Assembly: GCF_005845215.1 (NCBI RefSeq)
Contig: NZ_SPHO01000011.1
Location: forward strand, 1 to 64,000
Direction of reading: 5' to 3'
Length of the DNA stretch: 64,000 bases
DNA from: Clostridium sp. 1001271st1 H5
GTDB lineage: Bacteria > Bacillota > Clostridia > Lachnospirales > Lachnospiraceae
Positions 37,801 through 45,800 of the stretch are shown here, in pieces. The position numbers and the translations under genes were made by a program. Numbering within the stretch: position 1 is the stretch's first letter; each line of letters opens with the position of its first letter. Under the pieces are notes generated by a model. It was given only the letters and a program-made list of their open reading frames with translations. It was not told the DNA's origin and ran no database searches.

Positions 37801-39668
37801 ACGCCAAATGTAAGGCTTCCGCCTTCCTCAACACCGCGCGGGCCGTCTACAATGCGGGCTGTTCCCTGTGAATAAACAGCATAGGTTACCTTATATCCCT
37901 CAAAATCATTTAAGGCCTTCAGCGTATTTACAGTAGTGGTATAAACCTTGGCCGTGCTGCAGTATCCGATTCCCACAAGGTCATCCGATGTGGCTGATTT
38001 AACCTTATGTACTTCTTCCGCCTCTGTTTCCGCCGGTGCCTGCGACGGCTCTGTCTCTATGGTAATGACAGGCGTTTCATCGGTTATGGCTGCCCCTGTT
38101 GTTTCGGACGGAGTGTCCGCAGCGGACTCTTCCTCTGTCTCCTTACCATGACCGGATTCGCCGGATGTATCTGGCTGGCTGGTCTGGTCAGCCTGGCTGG
38201 ACTGCTCTGACCCGCCGGTTGGTTGTGAGACATCGGTTGGTTCGGTATTGCCGGATGCAGCTGAGTCATTGGATGTATCTGACTCGCTGGATGTACCTGA
38301 CTCGTTGGATGTATCTGACTCGCTGGATGTACCTGCTTCATCTGATGGTTCCACATTACTGCTGTTTTGGCTGTCAGAGGTTTCTTTTGTTGTGGTTTCT
38401 TTTTCAGAGGTATCTGCGGCTGTTTCCTCATTTTGGTGTTTCTTTGGGGGTTCTTTATCTTCGGATTCTTTGTCTTCTGATTTTTTCTCCTCCGATTCTT
38501 TTGTCTCTTCCTCGATTTTCACACTTGAATCATGATTTTCAGGAAGGGCTGCTGACCCATCACCTGCCTTTTCTGCAACAACAGGCGCATAGTGACGGTT
38601 TATGGATGCAACAGGCCTGTTATCTGTGGACTCATCTTTCACTGTTTTTTCCGGCTCTGCCTCTGACTTCGCATCCTTTTTTTCAGCATCGCTCTGTCCT
38701 TTGTCCTGCTCTGCCTTCTGTTCCGTTTCTTCTTTTACGTTATCGGGTGCTTCCCCGGTCTTATCTGTATTCTCATTCTGTTTTTCTTCTGTTTCCTTCC
38801 GGGTCCCGTCCGTTTCCTGTTTGCCAGTGTCTGTTTCCTCTGTAGCAGGAGCTGTGGTTTCTTTCTGCCCTTCCTCTCCTGCTGAATTCTCTGTCTCCTG
38901 ACTCTGGGATGTCTGGTCCTCCGTTTCATCTGGAGCTGACTCTGCCGGGGTTGACTCTGCCGGATTGGTTTCCGATGGGTTTGATTCTGACGGCACGGTT
39001 TCTCCTGGAACTGTTTCAGCGGGAACTGTTTCCGACGGCACGGTTTCTGCAGGAGTCGTTTCCGCAGGAACTGTCTCCGTAGGAACCGTTTCCGCAGGCT
39101 TGGATATGATATTTACTTCCTCATCTCCAAACGCAGCCTCGTAGCTCTTTACAGTCAGTCTCTTTGTTCTCTTTACCTTCTCCTTGCCATCTTCCATTCT
39201 GGTGATGGATGCGGAACAGCTGATGGAACCTTCCCCATTATTCACATACAGGAATATAATTTCCTCATCTCCGGTGACCATATACATGTCATCCGTGTCA
39301 TCCGGAAGCCGGACAAATACGCGCAGCTCCGCATCCATGTCCCCTCCGTCATATTCCGGATAAATCTCATATACATTTCCTTCACCATAAAATAATGCTT
39401 CAAACTGTTCTGTCTTTCCGTTGGTAAAGTCAATGTCTCCTTCCTGTAGGGGATTTCCTGCAGCAATCGCCTCTTCAATTGCGGTAACCAAACCGGCACC
39501 GCTCATCTCGAAAACTACGCTGTCGGAAGTTTCCGCCGCATATGCTGTCGTAAGGTCCGTACCAATATTAGTGGTAATCATAACCGCAGCAATCAATGCA
39601 GCCAGCAGCCTTTTGCATAAACCATAAGGTTTTCTATGCAATGCTCTTGATTTTCCTTTCTCCTTCAT
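31836..39668 (-). CDS. Giant LPXTG-anchored repeat surface protein (2610 residues)
   Basis: A signal peptide (RLLAALIAAVMITTNIG, then TAYAAE) is followed by a conserved N-terminal domain of about 150 residues and a Ser/Thr/Glu/Pro-rich stalk (about residues 200-600). A second conserved domain starting DLVGIGYCSTAKVYTTT comes next. About nine repeats of 65 residues (about residues 1170-1757) follow, then InlB/MucBP-like and D-x-DGIPD-x-Y segments, a Gly-Ser linker, and PLPKTG with a hydrophobic tail and RKRHIK. The last parts are a sortase signal. N-terminal and central domains match the next gene's product, so the two are paralogues. Probable adhesin or mucus-binding protein; ligand unknown. 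No sortase gene is in the window. Confidence 0.88.
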   Translation of the reverse strand: MKEKGKSRALHRKPYGLCKRLLAALIAAVMITTNIGTDLTTAYAAETSDSVVFEMSGAGLVTAIEEAIAAGNPLQEGDIDFTNGKTEQFEALFYGEGNVYEIYPEYDGGDMDAELRVFVRLPDDTDDMYMVTGDEEIIFLYVNNGEGSISCSASITRMEDGKEKVKRTKRLTVKSYEAAFGDEEVNIISKPAETVPTETVPAETTPAETVPSETVPAETVPGETVPSESNPSETNPAESTPAESAPDETEDQTSQSQETENSAGEEGQKETTAPATEETDTGKQETDGTRKETEEKQNENTDKTGEAPDNVKEETEQKAEQDKGQSDAEKKDAKSEAEPEKTVKDESTDNRPVASINRHYAPVVAEKAGDGSAALPENHDSSVKIEEETKESEEKKSEDKESEDKEPPKKHQNEETAADTSEKETTTKETSDSQNSSNVEPSDEAGTSSESDTSNESGTSSESDTSNDSAASGNTEPTDVSQPTGGSEQSSQADQTSQPDTSGESGHGKETEEESAADTPSETTGAAITDETPVITIETEPSQAPAETEAEEVHKVKSATSDDLVGIGYCSTAKVYTTTVNTLKALNDFEGYKVTYAVYSQGTARIVDGPRGVEEGGSLTFGVKTQVGYDIQSVSANGDILEASDSEASDSGAPDSEAAVFGKANPEASSESITWFTIEDVTDELEIEVYTTETDEHPEFADTIVVDDGMIISLYAPEGVLPEGVTASAERVDAALEDSIRENAQEAASEEGKNVSSVAAYDINLWLGNQKLDAGIWNQEGAVTVTFSGIPVREASQTAEELSIVHVETEAEDVKALEEVRDTVDVSGRTVDTLSFEAEHFSIYAVISRDNITWTTVKVNKGESFLVKANRIYGGKWSASDPKAVAVRTVKDTKENGKWYSVAEVKAFEGDKAATIWYGNGLYNEFFNIIVKDTASQFHFKFNQESSDISLWYSVNGGELKEMERGQNLQTARTDIVSFYVKPATGYVTPTTFEHRNGGSEAELAKARYGEGIYVDIADAPDAISADGASRDFSSANAEAVSLGCTNQFHYSDRNEAYRYREFKIQATPARIKVRYDGNGAEGKAPVDNETYYHPAIKNKNSYIEIKGSGNLKKNHFDFAGWELAETSVNQAGSKIYQQGDKLFVGNVWKDININPVTYVLTAKWNPRQYTLTTASDAYSVIDQGAQYFYDAEALIKVSFAAVQGYRISGVRVDGVDLTGKALDEAVKNGWVEVDCKQDHQVSVTSVRSEYKLITSSQNADITKGTKYSYSDTDMLDVKFKADKGYTVTSITVDGKSYTSDEILAILAETDQQGYSHITLDRRQDHTVVVKADKTLYTLTARADENSWINPQTKSYEYQWAGSYKVEFGAKDGYQIQNIIIDGKELTGLEKMAAIAAGAYRFDYRSSHTIEVTTRINSYRLVTDSDRNSWITPSMDFTYDGTEKLRVEFGAKEGYSISGLWVDLRPYRGDELKEAVSRGYIELERNRDHIVTVTSKINEYKLTVGADENSQITEPKQAVTTFTYDAGKSLVVKFKANTGYRISNVIVDDVSLEGAELLKALAYHSVSVDRKGDHSVFIESSPLEFTLTTGSDLHSRITYPLDRIYTYSYDSEEMTEVTFEAKEGYGISGIFVDAHPLKGQELQDAIEAGSVRVDRKACHSVYVTSEAMRFTLTTASDEHSSISEGGSYGYDAILPVLVRFRADTGYTISSITVDGRPLQGEEFEKAAALGYVSLTRTRDHEVEVTSQIRRDLAYTVNYFFENTQGTFRIDRQYEHAQHVTNAEYGSDIVFDKTASLDKDGRHYALDHIDGDGKKVSLNPLANVVNVYYGIDEIGEANPEDSGKPTNPDGIPDRYQVTFTYRAGANGAMTGTIMEVMTRRDSTGELSLYAPVSPAADGVEYLADDGFTFNNWKSDQPGYQKLMPDYVFDDTEDIAAHKFYCDTVFTANFLDNENIRYKVEFRMQSRGRYPSEPTYTEIRNDVPLHGMAKVTEQDLADKVESECTYVLDTDKWNIKEAKVKEDGSTTLRLYFKQQFTVTYQPGSEGAFAEQSKSDYKYGDRLNPFIGEKTPLDEKMRFAGWMDMEGNVLQDSQLPKTVTKNQVYTAVFEEDTVRSGFFVRKDKIARPDGNEPDSSYKYVLFGEGFLHADPVMVPAPAGELSQSNEAVIERIAQWPENDTFTMDGRTYSKDDIIWYRIQFEEGDPYEWHVDGELKHNIAVVFDLKGGTLNDSADPLVTYSLQKYGVITDNLIPSLDGSGFSGWRVVDSMDADFKANQLYQAADINNHEFTGSVAFEAVWDINMYTVKVEMVDKTVPANVLDSRLLEQVPFGSDPEADGRLHGLIAESIEGTDGTHYIYTGMMRKSYEPVQGVRENGTITLYYMADNDGPDHKPDGIPDAYEIQFIYESSNEQQGRIRDNRTGAYGTVTEWKSLVELDSEGRIVIGADGEPVFLEDGVSPDAAVTAEAYSGYTLSGWNAAMDDVNTEFTDLNDIRSNKYQQDAVFAAQWSATGGNTPDGSGSGGSGGSGGSGGSGGSGRRYVSTAGGPGAVTLEDNQVPMAEGPETGMAVIDDGEIPLAPLPKTGNVMDRMSLTFLLSGIVLTLSVFDRKRHIK
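34400..36180 (-). repeat. Array of about nine diverged 65-residue coding repeats
   Basis: Each unit reads like YTLTTASD, then a short Y-D/S-x-D turn, VKFKADKGYTVTSITVDGK, a short helix (ALxEAVKNG) and VxxDRRxDHxVxVTS. Copies are strongly diverged in sequence but even in length, in contrast to the near-identical repeats of the neighbouring gene. Confidence 0.75.
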
Positions 39669-39817
39669 ACCGTTTTCTCCTCTTCATACTTAGTCCTATG
39701 TTATTAATCATATCAAATGGGACGTTATTGGAAGCGTTAGGTTGGCCAGATAATGGGAAAATTCTTAATATTTATTTAATTTGTTCTAAATCCCACCCTA
39801 ACGATTGACAAAGAGCC

Positions 39818-39852
39818 AAAAAGAACCCCTGGCCATAATGACCAGGGGCTCC
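39818..39852 (-). terminator. Terminator of the 2719-residue surface protein gene
   Basis: CCCCTGG (39826-39832) pairs with CCAGGGG (39842-39848), extended by AU pairs past one mismatch. TTCTTTTTGG follows on the minus strand. Confidence 0.7.
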
Positions 39853-39884
39853 TGTTATACTGCTATTTTGTTTTACATTGACTG

Positions 39885-42800
39885 TTATGAATCCTCTTCT
39901 TTACGTTTCTTGCTCAATGCTGTTACCGCAACGAAGATTCCTGATAACATCATAGTCAATGTGGTTCTCATAGATGTCTGACCTGTCTTTGGCAGTGGTG
40001 CCAACGGCACTTCACCGTCATCGATTAAGGTTACATCTACTGGTGATTCTGGAAGAGGTGCTAACGGCACATCCTCTGGAGTGATGGTTGTAGTTGCTCC
40101 CGGGCCACCGGGTGATGGGGTGTAGCGTCCATTGCCTTCGGTGTTCCCGCCGGTGCCGCCACCGCCTCCTCCGCCACCGCCACCGCCACTATATCTGAAT
40201 TGTGCGGTAAACGTGGTGCTCTGTGTGAACTCTGCAGCTTTGATTTCGTCTGCATTGGCATAGCTCCTGCTTCCATCTGTCCAGTTATTGAAAGTATAAT
40301 TTCCAATGCTGGATACTGTTACGTTAGCGCCCGGTCTTGCAGGCCTCAGTTCCCTATGGTCATTGCCATCTTCTCCTGTAACGATTTCATAGATGGTCTT
40401 GACTTCAGTTACTGTTCCTGATACTGTTCCACGATTTGCGTCTTCTGATACATACTGGAACACAATCTGGTACTTATCAGGTACTCCATCTGGTGTATTC
40501 GGCTCTTCAGTACCGATTTCATCAACGTCAAAGTATGCTGTAAATGTTGTATCTACCAGATAGGTATTCAACTTCATCTTTGACATGTCTGGAGTGTAGT
40601 CATTTACTTCTCTGTCAGTCCAATAGTCGAATGCATAGCCATCCAGAGCTGTTGCGATTGAGCCATTCGGGCTAATCGGTGTCTTCTCTGTGTAGTTGCC
40701 ATCTGCATCCATGAATACATGTACTTCTGCCTTAAGTGGGTCTGCATCTACCGTACCCTTTGTCACATCTGCACTCTTGTATACGAAGATTGTTTCATAT
40801 TTATCAGGTACTCCGTCAGGTTCATTTCCGTCTGGGCCATTTCCCTTCTCGTCTGTATCAAAGTATGCAGTGAAGGTGGTGTCTTCCAAATATGTCTTCG
40901 ATTTCAGAATGCTCATATTGATTGTTGAATCTTTTGCATCGTTGTCTGTCCAGTAATCGAATGCATTGCCATCGGTTGCGGTTGCGGTTGCTCCATTGGG
41001 GCTTATTGGTGTCTTTTCAGTGTAGTTTCCATTATCGTCCTTGAAGGTATGGACTTCTTCCGCAATACTTACCGTTCCCTTACTAACATCAGCACTGACA
41101 TATCGGAATATTGTCTGGTATTTATCTGGAATTCCATCCTCGTTCTCGTCCAGTGCGTAGTATACCTCCACTACGTTCTTGCTCTTATCTGTGCTAATCA
41201 GAAGGCCGTTGTTCCTGACCTCATCCAGCGCATAATGCTTTTCGTCATGTGTAAGCTCCGGCTCCGGTGCTATCTGGAACAGCTCCCCGAAGTATTCCTT
41301 CGATGTCTCTGTCAGGCCTTCGTCCAGCTCTCCGTCAAAGTAGAACTCCACGCTTGCGTCATACTGGCCCTTGGTACTGAACGTGATAATGTAGCTTAAC
41401 TTCTCACTGTCCTTGCTTACCTGCTGGCCCACCGGATTCACATCCCAGCTTCCCTCGCCTGTATATCCGTCCGCCGCTTTGGCTTCCGGTATATCACTGC
41501 TCTGCAGCTCGTAGCTTCCGGTCTCGCTCAGCTTCCCGTCCTTCTTAAGGGTATATACCCTTTCTGTATAGGTGCTTCCCGTTTCCGTAAACGTTCCGTT
41601 CACTGCCCCGAAGGTTACTGTTACCTGGTACTTATCCGGCGTTCCGTCCTCGTTCTCGTCCAGTGCGTAGTATACCTCCACTACGTTCTTGCTCTTATCT
41701 GTGCTAATCAGAAGGCCGTTGTTCCTGACCTCATCCAGCGCATAATGCTTTTCGTCATGTGTAAGCTCCGGCTCCGGTGCTATCTGGAACAGCTCCCCGA
41801 AGTACTCCTTCGATGTCTCTGTCAGGCCTTCGTCCAGCTCTCCGTCAAAGTAGAACTCCACGCTTGCGTCATACTGGCCCTTGGTACTGAACGTGATAAT
41901 GTAGCTTAACTTCTCACTGTCCTTGCTTACCTGCTGGCCCACCGGATTCACATCCCAGCTTCCCTCGCCTGTATATCCGTCCGCCGCTTTGGCTTCCGGT
42001 ATATCACTGCTCTGCAGCTCGTAGCTTCCGGTCTCGCTCAGCTTCCCGTCCTTCTTAAGGGTATATACCCTTTCTGTATAGGTGCTTCCCGTTTCCGTAA
42101 ACGTTCCGTTCACTGCCCCGAAGGTTACTGTCACCTGGTACTTATCCGGCGTTCCGTCCTCGTTTTCGTCCAGTGCGTAGTATACCTCCACTACGTTCTT
42201 GCTCTTATCTGTGCTAATCAGAAGGCCGTTGTTCCTGACCTCATCCAGCGCATAATGCTTTTCGTCATGTGTAAGCTCCGGCTCCGGTGCTATCTGGAAC
42301 AGCTCCCCGAAGTACTCCTTCGATGTCTCTGTCAGGCCTTCGTCCAGCTCTCCGTCAAAGTAGAACTCCACGCTTGCGTCATACTGACCCTTGGTACTGA
42401 ACGTGATAATGTAGCTTAACTTCTCACTGTCCTTGCTTACCTGCTGGCCCACCGGATTCACATCCCAGCTTCCCTCGCCTGTATATCCGTCCGCCGCTTT
42501 GGCTTCCGGTATATCACTGCTCTGCAGCTCGTAGCTTCCGGTCTCGCTCAGCTTCCCGTCCTTCTTAAGGGTATATACCCTTTCTGTATAGGTGCTTCCC
42601 GTTTCCGTAAACGTTCCGTTCACTGCCCCGAAGGTTACTGTCACCTGGTACTTATCTGGCGTTTTGTCCCCATCGTCATCCTTCGCATAATACACGTTGA
42701 TAACGTTCTTCGATTCATCTGCACTGATGGTCAGCGGCAGGTTCTCCACATAGTCAAGCACATAATTATCTCTCGGCCTATCTTCATAGGCCGTTACCTG

Positions 42801-45800
42801 GCTTCCGAATTCTCCGCTGCCCAGCTTCACTCCGTCCTCTACTTCATCGTAGAAGTAGTGCACGCTGTATCCATATTCATCTAGTTTCCACTGTGCAAAT
42901 AATTCAAGACCACCTTTTTCCATCTTTATGGTACTACCTATAGCATAGTCATTCCCATTTCCATCAGCCATGGTATTCCAATTAACAAAGGTGGAATTTG
43001 CTTTAATAAATCCATTTGCTTTCACAAATACATCCGTATTCACTGGATAAATTCCATTATCAACAGTACTTCCTTCTGTAGCGCCATTTCCATTATAGAT
43101 AATTGGATATTCATACATATCAGGCACTACATCCGGTTTCTCATCTGGACCATTTGCATCCAATGCATAACGAATTATAATTGTAAGAGTACCTTTTCGA
43201 TTGACTACACCGCTACGTTCCCTAACATCATTAGATATACAAATATAATTCTGAGAGGGTTCGTTATTAGTATAATCATTTACTGGTTCAGTTACATAGG
43301 TACCAATTTTAGCTGTTTTAATTTCATCAACTACATCACGTACCTTATTCCCATTTGCATCTAACAGCCTGTGGATTACTCTATAAGTTGACTGGTCTTT
43401 CTTATATCTGAAAGTAGCTATAGTATTGTCAGGACTCACCTGTATCTGTGCTTCTCCTGTCAAAATATAATTATCTATTGGCAAATATGAAACCATCACC
43501 ACATTGTCTGTTGTTACGTATGGGATGGGGCTTATGATGTCATCCCCGGTTGCCTCGTCAACATACTTTACTGTATATTGCCATTCTCTATGCCGGACAT
43601 ACTCCACATCAATCTGCTTCCCATTTTCATCAATCAATACATTCATAGACGGAACTTTTGCGGTATAACCAGCAATAGCTGGTGCATCGACTACTATAGT
43701 TGCGTCTTTGCTGACAATCATTGGCTCTTGTGGATTGGTAATAAGCGTACCATCTTCGCTTACTGGATTGCTTATAAGTTCTCCATTTTCGTCCACATAG
43801 CGAACTGTGTAGCTAAACTCTTCACTACTACTCCACTTTGCATATAATGTCATGTCAGAAGTGATTTGCTGGTTTTTAATGAACGGCATCGTACATGCCT
43901 CGTCAATATACCAGCCCAAGAATTCGTCGCCTTCTTTTACAGGATTATCAGGTAAAGTTATGGTTTCATACTTGGTCACAGTTTTTGGAGAAATAGCATC
44001 TGCTCCATTCGTTTCAAAATAAACTGTATATTCCGGAGCTTTCCATTTAGCATAAAATTTCAGATTATATGCTGGCATAATATCTTTATCCCACTCAACT
44101 TTCTTATCGTAACTTGGGGATGTATACCAGCCATCAAATACATAATCAGAATCAATGCCCGCAGGCCTTCCAATTACACCTCTAGGCTCTGCATCTCTTA
44201 TGCTATCTTCATATTTTACTTCTACCGGATTAGGGGTGATTCCTGTTGCATTATAAAACTGAATCTCATATGATTTCCTAGTGTAATAAAGCCATGAACC
44301 ATTATACCATTTGTCCGAATCATTTTGGCCAAATCCCTTAAAGAAATCTGGGGATTTCAACCAACTATCATAATCAAAACCTAGTATTTCGGCTTTATCA
44401 CTATTATCTAAACTAGTGAAACTTTGATTTTCAGCAATCTGTTTAATTAAAGGCTTACTATTTCCAAGGCCTTCCACATAGTAAATTATCACCTTTTTTC
44501 CAGAATTAGTACCACCATTAAATGCCCTTAAATCATGTGCTGGCATATTAAACTGCAAAGTATAATAACTTATGTTCCCAGTATGTGCATCCGGATTCTT
44601 CCAAAGATACACTGAATGGGCATCATCATTCCACTTATCTGAGATATCCTGGCCAAATTTTGCTGTGATTTTTAAATTTGTATATTCATCACTCCCCCAC
44701 CTATCATAAAAACGAACATAATACGTTTCCCTATCATAATATACATTCTTTACTGCTTTTCCATCGGCCGTAATTTTAACGGGTACATTACTTAAATCCT
44801 TATTAAGTTTAAACCCTTCGTATGTTTTTGTAGCATATGTTGCATCATTACCGACATACGCATTTTTAATTACTACGGATTCTTTAAAATCATACCCATT
44901 AACTTTACCATCTTTATCCGGGACTTTCTCCTGCCAGTATATAACAGTATAATCAGCCCGCTTTTTGGAGTTCCACTTAGCAGTAATCACAATATCCTGA
45001 TTAGGCATAGTGGTTAAATTCTTATCCCACCCATTAAAATCATACCCTAATTTAGTAGGACTATCCACCGCTGGAATTTCCGCCCCAAAGCGTAATCTTT
45101 TAGGTGCAATATATGTTCCACCGTCTGTATTATACTCTAATAAGTAATAATTGCGATTATAATTAATACGTACTGTAATATCTCCAGTATTTCCAATTGT
45201 TACATTATTAAAGCTTTGTACAGTAAAACCCTCATAATCTCTAGCCACCGCCTCAGTACGAGTACCTGCATGACCAGTCAAATCTTCTGTATCCTTTAAG
45301 GTATATCCATCGTCATTCGGATTCTGAAGCCAGTGTTCTACCTTATAGCTACGTACTTCACCATAATATGTGACAGTAACAGCCTGACTCTCTTCATATA
45401 TACCATTAAAGGCGACTGATTCCTTTCCTGATTCTACGCTAAAGCCTTCAAGAACAGGACTTGTTACCTGATAATCAGCATTCTGACCTTTTAGTATATT
45501 GGCAATGAACGGCTGCGCAGCTCTTGAACCATCTTCATATACATAATCAACTCTCAAAGTAATCGTTGATTCCAACTGTGTATATAAAGGATAAAAAATA
45601 CAATCTGATGTAATAGAATCAAAATTAGCTGGAATTCCATTCCCATCAACCCATCCTGCAAATGTGTACCCTTCTTTATCAGGAACAATAGGAGCAGTTG
45701 TAGGTTCACCGTCTTTTACATACTGAACTACAAATGGCTCTGATTCATCTTCGCTAGAAAAGAATTTAACTACATGCTCATCTGCTTCCCTGGTTTCTAT

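Noticed and set aside
41131..42660. CRISPR-like or non-coding repeat array
   Set aside because: The 510-bp units are in frame within one ORF with no spacers.
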